Notes: generated from the letters alone by a model not told the origin. DNA of 64,000 nt from Flavobacteriales bacterium (GCA_016705545.1 JADIYA010000001.1:868001-932000), one strand, 5' to 3'; shown: positions 8,985 through 18,468, counted from the stretch's first letter. Made by a program: numbers and translations.

Positions 8985-9692
8985 CTAGCCGAGCACGGCA
9001 TGCAGTACCGCCGGCGAACGCATGGCGCCCATGGCCTCCAAGTGCAACCGGTAATAGAGCAGGAGGTGGTCGAGCAGTTCATTGCGCTGCTCGGAGGTGG
9101 CCACGATGGCCGGCGCGGCGTTGAACTCCGATCGAATCAGTTCAGATAGCGCAGTGCTCAAGGGCGGGGCCAGCAAGTGGCCGTGCCGGATTCCCGCAGG
9201 TACAAAGCGCCCCTCTTGCAAATCGAAGTGGTCAAGGCCTGCTTCCGGCAGCTCTGGCTTAAAGCCCAGTGGGCCCGAGAGACGCATGAGCGCTTGGTGC
9301 GGAAGCCATCGGAGATCGTCCTGTGAATCGATGGCCTCAATGATCTCTTCCACGGCTTCATGCAGCTCCTCATCGGCGCTCTCGGCTCGCAGCACCCGGT
9401 AGAACAGCTCTTGCACGAAGAGCGCCACCGCGCCGCGAATGGGATTGAACGGGATGCGCAGGAAGGGCCGGTTCACGCGCACGGAGCGCGCAGGGTGCAG
9501 TTCGCGGTCAGGCCGCTCGTCCCCTATTATTTCGATGCGGCTCAAAGGCTGCAGTGCGGCCTGTTGTCCTTTGGCGCCCACGCGCACCAGATAGGAGCGG
9601 GCGCCGGCATGACGGGTCCACGCCTTCAACACCACGCTCCGGTCGCCGTGCGCGATGGCGCGCAGCACGATGGCTTCAGCGGTGATGAGCAT
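8985..9692 (-). CDS. recO: DNA repair protein RecO
   Basis: The protein has 235 residues. The N-terminal OB fold shows EAIVLRAIAHGDRSVVLKAWTRHAG; the helical part includes PFNPIRGAVALFVQELFYRVL. RecO works with RecR to load RecA on SSB-coated single-stranded DNA. The C-terminal Cys4 zinc cluster of many RecO proteins is not seen, as is common in Bacteroidota. It lies 15 nt downstream of porZ on the same strand. Confidence 0.9.
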   Translation of the reverse strand: MLITAEAIVLRAIAHGDRSVVLKAWTRHAGARSYLVRVGAKGQQAALQPLSRIEIIGDERPDRELHPARSVRVNRPFLRIPFNPIRGAVALFVQELFYRVLRAESADEELHEAVEEIIEAIDSQDDLRWLPHQALMRLSGPLGFKPELPEAGLDHFDLQEGRFVPAGIRHGHLLAPPLSTALSELIRSEFNAAPAIVATSEQRNELLDHLLLYYRLHLEAMGAMRSPAVLHAVLG

Positions 9693-9707
9693 GCGCGCGG
9701 ACTGGGA

Positions 9708-12068
9708 TCAGCGCGCCACCAGCACTTTGGTGTTGCACTTGAAGCTTCCCTCCGGATCGCTGGCGAAGATCAGGTACACGCCGGTGGCCACGCGATTGCC
9801 GCTCATGTCGCTCGCGTTCCAGATGGCCTGACCGCCGAGCGAGGTGGTCTTGAATACGATGTTGCCGCTGGCGTCGGTGATGCGCACCTCACTATCGCGC
9901 GCAAGGCCGGTGATGGCCACCGGGCCAGCATAGCCATCCGGGACGGGATTCGGGAAGACCTTCGCGCAGGTGGCGCTCTCCGCCGGATCGATGGCATCGC
10001 TGCGGTAGCTCACGATGCCGCGATCCGTAGCGATGAACACCTCACCAGAGGCCCCATCGAGGGCGACCGCATTGATGGTGTTGCTCAGCAATGGACTGTT
10101 CTCAGCGGTGAAGTGCGCGATCTGTTCGCGCCCATCGGCGCTAATCAGGAACACGCCGCCGGTCTGCGTGCCCACCCATTTGCGGTTGGCGCCATCAACG
10201 GTGATGGCGCTGATGAACTCGGTTTCCAGGAGGATCTGCACATTGCCATCCTGTTCGATCAGGATCTGCTGCGCATCGGTAGGACTGCTGGTGAATAGGT
10301 CGCCCGGGTTGTAGAACACGGCCAAGCCCTTGTTGGTGCCCACCCAGATCTGGCCCTCGAGGTCCTCAGCGATGGAGAGCACATCGATGGAGGGCAACCC
10401 GCCAGCGCCCTCGGCGGTGGTGATCAGCTTGTACTGATCGTCACCGGGCTCGGCCAGCGTGCCGTTGTCGTTGAAAACGAGCAGCCCGGTTGCCCGCGGC
10501 CGGATGAGCCACTTGTAGCCGTTGCTCGCTGCAATGATGTCACCCAAAAGCCCATTGCCTCCCAACAAGGCTCCGGGGCTGTAGCTGTACCATTGACCAC
10601 TGCGCGTGCGCACACTGATGGGTGCCGCCGCGTGCGCATTCGAGGCCCACAGGTTTCCTTGCGCGTCGAAGTCGAGGCCAGCCACATTCACTTTGCCGCC
10701 ACCGTCGTTGGTGGCCAGTCCAAGGCTGCTGTTGTTCTGATTGTAGAGCGTAACGGCTTCACGGTCCCGGAACTCCACGATTCCATCCTCCCAGCTGCCC
10801 ACATAGGCAAGCGCTGGGTCAATCGGGTCCACTGCCACAGCGACCGGATCGTTCAGGGATTGCCCGAACTCATTCCCACCTGTTTGGAATATCGCGCTGT
10901 TGTTGCGGTCCGTGGTGCGCCATTGCTCCTCGCCGAAGTGGTGCACGCCATCCTTCAGAAAGGCATTGCCCCAATTGCCCGTTACGGACCCCGTGGCCAC
11001 ATAAACGCGCCCACCTCCAGCTGCCATCCGGTATGCATTGGCCGTGAGCGGGCCATTGGGCCTCACGGGCACGCCTTCGTTCAAACCTGCTATCCGCACC
11101 AGCCCTTGGTCGCGGTCCGCGATCCACACCGTGCCATCGAGCGCCTGGATCATGCGCGCAGGCGTGCAATATTGCCCGCCTGCTCCGTACGAAAAGGTGG
11201 CATTCTCCACCTCCAGCGCTGCGTTGAACTGCACGAGGTCATAGTCGCGCGCAAAGAGCAGGAACTGGCCGTTCTCCGATACGCGGGTCTCCACATTGAA
11301 GGTGCCGCGGCCGGGACCGAATTGCTCCCACGTGTTATCTGCGCGCAGGATCAGCAAGGTGTCGTTGTTGCTGTTCGGCTTGTCGTAGTTCACGAACAGC
11401 CTTCCTTGATAGGACACCGCTTGATTGAAAGGCCCGTTCGCCATGAGGCTGCCCATGTCGGCGCGGCGGCGCCAATTCGTGAAGGCCGCAAGGTTAGCGG
11501 CGCTCCGCGAGGCTACGAATAGGCCTGATGTGGTAGCCGCATAGATCGAATCATTGTGCAGGGCGATCTGCCGCACGCGCACCTGCGCGCCTTCGGGTCC
11601 GATGAGCCAGGTCTCCTTCACCTCCCGGCGCGCGAGGTCCACCACCACGATGCCGAAACCGCACGAGAGGTAGGCCGTGGTGCCCTCCACGAGGATCCGG
11701 TAGATTGCCTTGTCGCCCAACACAGAGCTGCGGCGGATGTCGCTCATGTTGAAGCTGCGGTCGCCCTGCACCAGGTCGAGGTTGCCGTTGCCATAATGCA
11801 CCAGCAGCATGCCCAGCGGCTCGCACCAGGCCAGCCCACGGATGTCCACATCATTGAGCAGGTTCACCTTGCTCAGTCGACGGGTCTCGCCGGTTGATGG
11901 GCCATAATGGAACACGGCATTGGCGGTAGCGCAATACACGCCCCCGTCGCCCTCCACCACATCGATCATGCGCTGCCACGGCAGATGCTCTCGCCAGGCA
12001 CCGATCGGTATCTGAGCTTGAGCGACGATGGCAACGAGGAGGAAAATGCTGGTGCAGAGTCGTGACAT
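9708..12068 (-). CDS. porZ: type IX secretion system PorZ-like beta-propeller protein
   Basis: The protein has 786 residues with signal peptide LCTSIFLLVAIVAQAQ. It then carries the PorZ-typical start IPIGAWREHLPWQRMIDV, two successive propellers of repeats such as IWVGTNKGLAVFYNPGD and DGTVWIADRDQGLVRI, and a C-terminal type-A sorting domain (VFPNPVPDGYAGPVAI ... GVYLIFASD). In Porphyromonas PorZ is a cell-surface subunit of the attachment complex that delivers A-LPS to sortase PorU. I chose the start at 12068 for its signal peptide. On the minus strand a -7-like TACCTTGG lies at 12119-12126, about 50 nt upstream. Linkage to recO supports the call. Confidence 0.85.
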   Translation of the reverse strand: MSRLCTSIFLLVAIVAQAQIPIGAWREHLPWQRMIDVVEGDGGVYCATANAVFHYGPSTGETRRLSKVNLLNDVDIRGLAWCEPLGMLLVHYGNGNLDLVQGDRSFNMSDIRRSSVLGDKAIYRILVEGTTAYLSCGFGIVVVDLARREVKETWLIGPEGAQVRVRQIALHNDSIYAATTSGLFVASRSAANLAAFTNWRRRADMGSLMANGPFNQAVSYQGRLFVNYDKPNSNNDTLLILRADNTWEQFGPGRGTFNVETRVSENGQFLLFARDYDLVQFNAALEVENATFSYGAGGQYCTPARMIQALDGTVWIADRDQGLVRIAGLNEGVPVRPNGPLTANAYRMAAGGGRVYVATGSVTGNWGNAFLKDGVHHFGEEQWRTTDRNNSAIFQTGGNEFGQSLNDPVAVAVDPIDPALAYVGSWEDGIVEFRDREAVTLYNQNNSSLGLATNDGGGKVNVAGLDFDAQGNLWASNAHAAAPISVRTRSGQWYSYSPGALLGGNGLLGDIIAASNGYKWLIRPRATGLLVFNDNGTLAEPGDDQYKLITTAEGAGGLPSIDVLSIAEDLEGQIWVGTNKGLAVFYNPGDLFTSSPTDAQQILIEQDGNVQILLETEFISAITVDGANRKWVGTQTGGVFLISADGREQIAHFTAENSPLLSNTINAVALDGASGEVFIATDRGIVSYRSDAIDPAESATCAKVFPNPVPDGYAGPVAITGLARDSEVRITDASGNIVFKTTSLGGQAIWNASDMSGNRVATGVYLIFASDPEGSFKCNTKVLVAR

Positions 12069-12140
12069 GGTAATCCGTGTGCTTGCCCACAACGCAGGTT
12101 GGGGGCGATCGGTATGGGCCAAGGTAGAACCTCTCAGCGC

Positions 12141-12166
12141 GAAGCCCCGCCGCAAGGCAGGGCTTC
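12141..12166 (-). terminator. hairpin downstream of tRNA-Cys
   Basis: GAAGCCC (12141-12147) pairs with GGGCTTC (12160-12166), and GCC/GGC continue the stem below a four-base loop after one mismatch. It begins 4 nt after the tRNA 3' end on the minus strand, so it probably ends the tRNA transcript. There is no U-tract. Confidence 0.45.
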
Positions 12167-12170
12167 TTGG

Positions 12171-12241
12171 AGGTCACGAGCGGAGTCGAACCGCTGTAGC
12201 AGCTTTTGCAGAGCTGTGCCTAGCCACTCGGCCACGTGACC
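12171..12241 (-). tRNA. tRNA-Cys (GCA)
   Basis: Read on the minus strand, the acceptor GGTCACG pairs with CGTGACC with discriminator T, as usual for tRNA-Cys. The anticodon arm is CAGCT-CTGCAAA-AGCTG with anticodon GCA, and the T-arm contains GGTTCGACTCC. No CCA is encoded. Confidence 0.95.
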
Positions 12242-12335
12242 CTGAACGGCGGGCGAAGATAGGAGGGGAATGCAGGTTGGGCATGTTGAGCGGATGCCTG
12301 TTGTCCTCGAATAGACCGGAAAGATCGAACCCGGC

Positions 12336-12692
12336 TCAGGCCTCCGCCACGTACGCCGCTTCTGCCACATCGCCATTCATCGGCGGCCGCTCCTTGACCA
12401 CGCGCACCACGAAGCGCGCCGACGCCCATTCCCTTTTCAGCGATTCTGCGATACGTCGCGCCACGTGCTCGATCAATCGGCTGCGCTCTGCCATCTGTTC
12501 CAGAACAATGGCTGTCACTCGGCCATAATCCACGGTGTCAGCAAGTTCGTCCGACTGCTCTCCACCGCTGAAATCCCCTTGCGCCGATACGTCCACACGG
12601 TAGTGCCCGCCGATGCGCTCCTCTTCCGGCAAGCAACCATGGAAGGCAAAGACCCGAATGCCATTCACCTCGATCAGGCCCATGAACGGCAT
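12336..12692 (-). CDS. folB: dihydroneopterin aldolase
   Basis: The protein has 118 residues (115 if the ATG at 12683 is used). It shows IEVNGIRVFAFHGCLPEEE, DTVDYGRVTAIV and LIEHVARRIAE, which are the pterin-binding and catalytic parts of FolB. The enzyme converts dihydroneopterin to 6-hydroxymethyl-dihydropterin in folate synthesis. Its 5' end overlaps the 3' end of gltX by up to 19 nt, indicating one transcript. Confidence 0.92.
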   Translation of the reverse strand: MPFMGLIEVNGIRVFAFHGCLPEEERIGGHYRVDVSAQGDFSGGEQSDELADTVDYGRVTAIVLEQMAERSRLIEHVARRIAESLKREWASARFVVRVVKERPPMNGDVAEAAYVAEA

Positions 12693-14209
12693 AGGTCAAG
12701 GCCAGCGTTCAACCGGACGATCACCTCCTCTCGACCCAGCAGCGCGCTGACATCGAACATGCCTGGCCCTTGCATCCGACCCGCCACGAAGAGCCGGTAC
12801 AACGGCATCACTTGCCCGACCTTCAGGCCGGTGTCTGACAGGACACGGTTGAACGCCACCTCGAATGCGGGAGCCTTGCCCTCAGTGAGCGCGCCGAGCG
12901 CGGTGATGTACGCTTCCAGTGCCGGCGCGGCTTCGGGCTTCCATCGCTTCCGCAGTTCCTCGATCGCCGCATCGTTGCCTTTCAACGGCGATCCCTCAAC
13001 AAAGAGATAAGCGCCCTCAAGCATGTCGTCCACGAACGTGGCCCGCTCCTTCAGCAGCGCGACGGCGGCGGTTGCGCGCTCCTCGCTCGCTACTATTTCG
13101 CGTTGCTTCAGCTTCGATTGCAGCTGGGCGCCCAATTCCGCATCGGGGCGCATGCGCAAGTATTGCTGGTTGAACCACTTGGTCTTCTCTGGATCGAATC
13201 GGGCGCCGCCTTTGTGGACGCGGGCCAGATCGAAGTGTGCGATCATCTGCTTGCGATCCATGATCTCCACATCGCCGCCGGGATTCCAGCCGAGCAGCGC
13301 GAGCATGTTGATGAAGGCGTCCGGGAAGTAGCCCTTCTCGCGGTAGCCGCTGCTCTTCTCGCCGCTCACGGGGTCTGTCCAGTCGAGCGAGAACACCGGG
13401 AAGCCGAGTCGGTCACCGTCGCGCTTGCTCAGTTTCCCATTGCCATCGGGCCTCAGGATCAACGGCAGGTGCGCGAACGCGGGGCGCTCCCATCCGAAGG
13501 CTTCATAGATGAGCACATGCAACGGCGCACTGGGCAGCCATTCCTCGCCACGGATCACATGCGTGATGCGCATCAGGTGGTCATCGACGATGTTAGCCAA
13601 ATGGTAGGTGGGCATGCCGTCGCTCTTGAAGAGCACCTTGTCGTCGATATTGCTGCTGTGCACCACCACCCATCCACGGATGAGGTCCTCGAAACGCACT
13701 TCTTCGTGGCGGGGCACCTTCAGGCGCACCACGAACTGATCGCCGCGCGCCAGTCGCTCCTTAACCTCGTCAGCGCTCAGCGTCAGTGAGTTCTTCATGT
13801 GCTCCCGCGTCACGGCATTATAAGCTGGCGCGGCCACTCCAGCTGCTTGCAGCCGCCCGCGCATCGCATCCAGCTCTTCTGGCGTGTCGAAGGCGTAGTA
13901 GGCTTTGTCCTTCGCAATCAGTTCATCTGCGTATGCCTTATAAAGCGCCTTGCGCTCGCTCTGGCGATAGGGATCATCGGGGCCGCCCGACCAGGGGCTC
14001 TCATCGGGCACCAGGCCGCACCACTCCAGGCTCTCCTTGATGTACTCCTCAGCGCCGGGCACATATCGGCCCTGATCGGTGTCCTCGATGCGTAGAAGGA
14101 ATTGGCCGCCATGCTTCTTAGCGAAGAGGTAATTGTAGAGCGCTGTGCGAACGCCCCCCATGTGCAGGGGGCCGGTTGGGCTGGGCGCGAAGCGGACTCG
14201 AACGGACAT
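12674..14209 (-). CDS. gltX: glutamyl-tRNA synthetase
   Basis: This 511-residue class I aminoacyl-tRNA synthetase charges tRNA-Glu. RFAPSPTGPLHMGGVRTALYNYLFA carries the HIGH-type signature (PLHMGG), and GKLSKRDGDRLGFP is the KMSKS-type loop. FLLRIEDTDQGRYV and VIRGEEWLPSAPLH are family motifs. The length is typical. It is followed on the same strand by overlapping folB. Confidence 0.97.
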   Translation of the reverse strand: MSVRVRFAPSPTGPLHMGGVRTALYNYLFAKKHGGQFLLRIEDTDQGRYVPGAEEYIKESLEWCGLVPDESPWSGGPDDPYRQSERKALYKAYADELIAKDKAYYAFDTPEELDAMRGRLQAAGVAAPAYNAVTREHMKNSLTLSADEVKERLARGDQFVVRLKVPRHEEVRFEDLIRGWVVVHSSNIDDKVLFKSDGMPTYHLANIVDDHLMRITHVIRGEEWLPSAPLHVLIYEAFGWERPAFAHLPLILRPDGNGKLSKRDGDRLGFPVFSLDWTDPVSGEKSSGYREKGYFPDAFINMLALLGWNPGGDVEIMDRKQMIAHFDLARVHKGGARFDPEKTKWFNQQYLRMRPDAELGAQLQSKLKQREIVASEERATAAVALLKERATFVDDMLEGAYLFVEGSPLKGNDAAIEELRKRWKPEAAPALEAYITALGALTEGKAPAFEVAFNRVLSDTGLKVGQVMPLYRLFVAGRMQGPGMFDVSALLGREEVIVRLNAGLDLCRSWA

Positions 14210-14270
14210 GTTCAGCAGGTATCAGTACTCGCCAACGGGCAAGGGCGCGCGAAAGTAGCCGGGGCGCCCG

Positions 14271-16394
14271 CTAGGGCTGAATGACCAAGCGCTGCTCGTG
14301 CCGCTTCCCGCTCGAAACGATCCGGAGCGCGTAGGTGCCCGGAGCCACACCGTGCAGGCTTACGCTGGCACCGCCCATGCCGACGAATAGCGATTGCGAG
14401 TGGACGAGCCGACCGCTCATGTCATGGACCTCAAGGTGCGCGCTACCAGAGCCAATCCCGCTGATCCAGAACAGGCCCGGGGTAGGGTTCGGGGCGATGG
14501 TCAAGCCCGCGCTACTGGCATCGGTCAATCCGTTGCAGACCTCAACCATATAGTTCGCGCCTTGCACATCAAGGCTCGCGCAAACAATGCCACCACCTTG
14601 AATCAGCAGGTCATTCACATTAAAGCCCGTGGTCACACCGAACTCAATGGTGCTCAGGTCGAGCGTGGCGGGGTCGTACACCAGCGTGTGGGTCGTGTAG
14701 CTGCCCTCGGCATTCACCGTGAAGCTCGGATCTGCTCCGGCATCGATGATCACCAGGCCCGTTCCTTCGGTGAGCACATAAACCACCTCGAAACCATCGG
14801 GCACGTTGGCATCGCCATTCGGCACAGCGATCAGTTCGGCTTCATCCTGTTCCAAGCACACTGGTCCGCCACCGCTCAGGGTGCCGGCATCAGCTTCACA
14901 GGGGTCGGCGCAGGCTTCAACCACGTACGCTGCGCCCGCCACATCGAGGCTCGCGCAGATAACGCCGCCGCCTTGGATCAACAGGCCATTCACATCAACT
15001 CCTGTTGTGACGCCGAACTCGATGATGCCTAGGTCGAGCGTGGCCGGGTCGTAAACCAGAGTGTGGATGGTGTGCAGTCCCGTGGCTGTTGCATTGAAGA
15101 CGGGGAGAGGTCCAGCATCGATGATGGTGAGGTCCACGCCCTGCGTGAGCACATAGATGATCTCATAGCCATCAGGGACTACTGCATCGCCACCGGGAAT
15201 GCCGATCAGTTCCACGCTTCCGCCCGGCTCCAAGCAGGGGATGAAATCGACGCCGCCGAGCGTGCCTGCGAAGGCTGTGCAGCAGTACGATTCACCGACG
15301 AGGAACAAAGGGGAATCTGAGGTGATTGTAGCGCAAGCACCCTGCTGGTCGATTTCGGCCTGAAGATTTCCGAGCGTCAGCGGGCCGCCGAACACAAGGA
15401 ACCCAAGGTCCAATGTGGCGGGGTCGTACACAAGGCAGTCGATTGTGTACAGCATCTCGGTTGTCACCACTGCCATGGGTTGCGCCATGGTGTCCTCAAT
15501 GAATTCGGTCAATCCGCTCGCGAGTATGTACAACACCTCGAATCCGGGCGGCACCACGGCATCGCCATTGGGCGTTGCGGTTAGAACAGTGCCATTCGTG
15601 TCAAGGCAAAACTGCCCGCCACCGGAGAGCGTTCCGGAGAAGGCCGTGCATCCACCCGAGCAATCTTCAACAACGAAATCGATGCTGAGGCTGTCGGTTG
15701 CGGCGGCTATCGCAGTGCCGTCTTGTGCGCTTACCGCGTACTTCACAGAATGCGTGCCCACGCCGGCAAGGGCCGGATCGAACACGCCGCCGGTTACGCC
15801 CGGTCCTGAGAACGCGCCCCCCTGCGTGCCCGTCGCAACAAGGTCGAAGGCGGCTCCATCGAGGCAAAGGGCTTGAGCCGGAGCGTTGAAAGAGGGGTCC
15901 GGCAGAATAGTGATCAACGTTGGGAAACCCACGTCGTTGCCGTTCTGCGCAATGGGACCGAAGCCTCCGCAATTGAGCGATAACGGCCAGGCATTCACGT
16001 TCACGACCAAATCAACTGACGCCTCGAAGACACCTGCTTCTGTGGGTACGCCGGCGAGTGCGCCACAGCCATTCGCGGGGGGCGTGTATGACGCCTGGTT
16101 CGTGGTGCCCGTGAGCCCGCTAGGCAATTGCGTGAACGCCACGCTGGTGATCTGCGTGATGCGTATGGAAACACCGGTGAGTGTCGGATCGAAGAGCGTC
16201 GCTGGCGTGCATTCGCTGGTGACATGGAACGAAATGGCATCGCTATATGGCTCACCCACGCGGCCATCGATGAAGGTGGCCGAGCACAAGCCACCCCAAG
16301 CCGGCAGTTGGCTCAGGCAATCGACCGGAGCGCATTGGCTGAATGCGTTTGAAGCAAGTGCACTGGCGAAAATCGCAGCGTATCGAAGACTCAT
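14271..16394 (-). CDS. secreted T9SS cargo with three internal repeats and type-A sorting domain
   Basis: The protein has 707 residues. A signal peptide (FASALASNAFSQ) is followed by an Ig-like N-terminal region (FIDGRVGEPYSDAISFHV ... ASYTPPANGCGALAGVPTEAG) resembling the N-termini of the proteins at 16906 and 19548. Three repeats of about 125 residues follow, each with the pattern LVYDPATLDL. The end is a type-A sorting domain (LTIAPNPTPGLFWISG ... GTYALRIVSSGKRHEQRLVI). It should cross the outer membrane through the T9SS and stay surface-attached. The catalytic role is unknown. TATACTTG at 16438-16445 on the minus strand is a possible -7 element. Confidence 0.75.
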   Translation of the reverse strand: MSLRYAAIFASALASNAFSQCAPVDCLSQLPAWGGLCSATFIDGRVGEPYSDAISFHVTSECTPATLFDPTLTGVSIRITQITSVAFTQLPSGLTGTTNQASYTPPANGCGALAGVPTEAGVFEASVDLVVNVNAWPLSLNCGGFGPIAQNGNDVGFPTLITILPDPSFNAPAQALCLDGAAFDLVATGTQGGAFSGPGVTGGVFDPALAGVGTHSVKYAVSAQDGTAIAAATDSLSIDFVVEDCSGGCTAFSGTLSGGGQFCLDTNGTVLTATPNGDAVVPPGFEVLYILASGLTEFIEDTMAQPMAVVTTEMLYTIDCLVYDPATLDLGFLVFGGPLTLGNLQAEIDQQGACATITSDSPLFLVGESYCCTAFAGTLGGVDFIPCLEPGGSVELIGIPGGDAVVPDGYEIIYVLTQGVDLTIIDAGPLPVFNATATGLHTIHTLVYDPATLDLGIIEFGVTTGVDVNGLLIQGGGVICASLDVAGAAYVVEACADPCEADAGTLSGGGPVCLEQDEAELIAVPNGDANVPDGFEVVYVLTEGTGLVIIDAGADPSFTVNAEGSYTTHTLVYDPATLDLSTIEFGVTTGFNVNDLLIQGGGIVCASLDVQGANYMVEVCNGLTDASSAGLTIAPNPTPGLFWISGIGSGSAHLEVHDMSGRLVHSQSLFVGMGGASVSLHGVAPGTYALRIVSSGKRHEQRLVIQP
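14536..15660 (-). repeat. three coding repeats of about 375 bp
   Basis: Within the T9SS cargo gene, approximate units are 15283-15660, 14910-15282 and 14536-14909. Each encodes a Cys-bounded module with GTLxGG near its start, PNGDAxVPDGFEVxYVL in the middle and TLVYDPATLDL towards the end. Units two and three are nearly identical in places (IEFGVTTG, LLIQGGG, CASLDV), while the first is more diverged. Confidence 0.7.
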
Positions 16395-16469
16395 GCGGAA
16401 GGGTGTTGGGTCGTGCGCTGGCATTGGCCAGGCATGACAAGTATAGGGCGGCCCCGAAAAGCGCCTCCG

Positions 16470-16796
16470 TCAGACTTGCACCCCTTTCAAGAGGAGCCGC
16501 TTCCACGCGGTGTGCTTGCGCAAATACGCCTTGATCGCCGGTGCAGTAGGGATGAGCTTCAGCCGGTTCTCCTCCACCCACATCAATGTCTTTTCCATGA
16601 CCACGTCGCCTACGCCAAGTTCAGCCACCTGCCGCGGAACATCCAGGGTGCCGAGGAAGATGCGGTCGCCGTCACGGTCATATTCCATGCGCGCACGGTG
16701 CTCGCCCACGCGCAGTACGAATTGCCGTGAATCTGGCTCGTCGATCAATGGCTGGGCCATCAGGTCGATCGCATCCGTGGTTGCCTTGCGCGTCAT
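16470..16796 (-). CDS. GNAT-fold N-acetyltransferase-like protein (YidJ/PF14542 type)
   Basis: The protein has 108 residues. GDRIFLGTLDVPRQVAELGV, GDVVMEKTLMWVEENRLKLI and TAPAIKAYLRKH match the short GNAT subfamily in which the acetyl-CoA loop follows the VP strand and a PxxxAYxRxH segment closes the fold. The substrate is unknown. I preferred the ATG at 16796 because earlier codons in the frame add nothing conserved. It is divergent from the T9SS gene at 16906. Confidence 0.75.
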   Translation of the reverse strand: MTRKATTDAIDLMAQPLIDEPDSRQFVLRVGEHRARMEYDRDGDRIFLGTLDVPRQVAELGVGDVVMEKTLMWVEENRLKLIPTAPAIKAYLRKHTAWKRLLLKGVQV

Positions 16797-16905
16797 GGGT
16801 GGTTGGGAGCGCGAAATTAGCATCCACAGCGGTGCGGCGAAGCGCCGCGCTCAACTCGCACCGGCGCAGGGACCGATTCAGGCCCATCCCGGCTACCTTG
16901 GCCCT

Positions 16906-18468
16906 ATGAAAAGAGCGCTATTCGGTTTTATCGCGAGTTGCGTTGCGGCAGGCGCTATGGCTCAATGCGGTCCCTGTGCCATCGGCGACACCTGTACCGT
17001 TGACCCGCCGTTCCCCACGGTTTGCCCCTCCGTGACCCCTGTGGGCACCGTTGGCGTGCCTTACGACTTGGATGTCACGTTCTGGATACCCCCCTCCTTC
17101 CCGGAGCCTACGACGCAGCTGAACGTAGTGCTGCAGCAGGTCACATTGATCAGCATGGAGAATGTGCCGCTCGGCCTCACCTATGAGGCCAATAGCCCAA
17201 CACTCACCTATTTCCCGCAAACCGACCCCTTCGGTTGCGTGCGCGTATGCGGCATCCCAATGGTAGCCGGGAACGACACCATCCGGCTCACGGCCATTGC
17301 CCAAGGCACCGCCGGCGGTATCGCCATCAATCAGAATTACACCTTGGGCATCCCGATCCAGGTTCTGCCCGCCACCCAGGACACCCTGCCCGATTTCACG
17401 TTCGCGCCTGATTCGCTCTGCGCACCTATGACGGTGTCATTCACCGAAGCGCTTGGCGCAGCCGGCATGACCACGACCTTCAGTTGGGACTTCGGCAATG
17501 GCAGCACATTCTCCGGCAACGCTCCGCCAGACCAGAACTATCCCGATGGCGGTGATTTTCCGGCCACCCTTCAACGATCCTTTTCCGTGCCCATGTTGAC
17601 GCAGCTGGCCATTAGCAGCGTCTCAAACGCATGGTGCGGTGATTTGGATGAGCCGAACCTTCCTATCGTTGGCTGTGTAGGCCAGCCCGACCTGTACTTC
17701 ACTTTACAGGACGCGCGTCTTGCGCTCTGGCGTTCGTCCCTCGTGGACAATGTGCAGAGCACCACGTGGAACAACCTCACCATTCCCCTCGGGTTCCCGC
17801 CTTTCACCTTGCGCGTATATGACAAAGACGAGATCAGTGCCGACGACCTGCTGGGCACCTTCGCCATCACCAGCGCGACGGGCAGCGCTTCTTTCACCCA
17901 AAGCGGCACGGCCGGGTCGCGGCAAGTGCAGGTCCAAACGGTGCTCACCACATCATTCACCGACACGGTGCATGTATTCGGCGTGCCCGTAACGACGCTC
18001 ACATTAGACCTTGATGCGGGCACTCTATGCGCCGAGGACCAATCCCTCGCTTCCTACGCGTGGTCGCTGAATGGCGAAGTAGTCGCTAATGAGCAAGGAC
18101 CGTGCGTGCCCGCTTCCAACGGTCTTTGGCAAGTGACCGGCACAAGCCCCGAGGGATGCATCAGCACATCCTCCTTGCTGGTCTCTGGTGTTGGAATTAT
18201 CGAACAAGAATCGCCATCGGCCCTTCTCCTCGCGCCAAACCCGTGCAGTGGCCCGGTGCGCCTGGTGCCATCAGGGCATCTCAATGGAAATGCGCTGGTC
18301 CGCGTATTGGATCTGCACGGGCGTGTTGTGCTTTCGACCCAGAGCCAAATGAGCGCTCAACAAGGGCTGGTTATTGATGTTTCCTCGCTTCGATCGGGCA
18401 TGTATGCCGTTCATGTTGAATGCGGGGGGGCGCGAAGCCATGGAAGCTTGGTCGTCGCACCGCACTGA
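16906..18468 (+). CDS. secreted T9SS cargo with Ig-like, PKD and C2-like domains
   Basis: The protein has 520 residues. A signal peptide (FIASCVAAGAMAQ) is followed by a Cys-rich segment and an Ig-like part containing TVGVPYDLDVTFWIPPSF. A PKD domain has TFSWDFGNGSTFSG. A segment with QPDLYFTLQDARLALW, TWNNLTIPLG and LRVYDKDEISADDLLGTF resembles a calcium-binding C2 domain. The end is a type-A sorting domain (LLLAPNPCSGPVRLVP ... GMYAVHVECGG). TACCTTGG at 16894-16901 ends 4 nt before the ATG, which would imply a very short or absent leader. The protein at 19548 has the same architecture. Function unknown. Confidence 0.75.
   Translation: MKRALFGFIASCVAAGAMAQCGPCAIGDTCTVDPPFPTVCPSVTPVGTVGVPYDLDVTFWIPPSFPEPTTQLNVVLQQVTLISMENVPLGLTYEANSPTLTYFPQTDPFGCVRVCGIPMVAGNDTIRLTAIAQGTAGGIAINQNYTLGIPIQVLPATQDTLPDFTFAPDSLCAPMTVSFTEALGAAGMTTTFSWDFGNGSTFSGNAPPDQNYPDGGDFPATLQRSFSVPMLTQLAISSVSNAWCGDLDEPNLPIVGCVGQPDLYFTLQDARLALWRSSLVDNVQSTTWNNLTIPLGFPPFTLRVYDKDEISADDLLGTFAITSATGSASFTQSGTAGSRQVQVQTVLTTSFTDTVHVFGVPVTTLTLDLDAGTLCAEDQSLASYAWSLNGEVVANEQGPCVPASNGLWQVTGTSPEGCISTSSLLVSGVGIIEQESPSALLLAPNPCSGPVRLVPSGHLNGNALVRVLDLHGRVVLSTQSQMSAQQGLVIDVSSLRSGMYAVHVECGGARSHGSLVVAPH

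Noticed and set aside
6842..9124. A long open frame (760 codons) on the plus strand opposite the S9 peptidase
   Set aside because: High GC makes long antisense frames common. It has no signal, motif or start context, while the minus strand has clear peptidase motifs.
17758..17773. AGCACCACGTGGAACA-like partial parS in a T9SS gene
   Set aside because: The left half is not TGTT, and the sequence encodes ordinary residues (TTWNN). Only the right 12 bases fit, so chance is likely.
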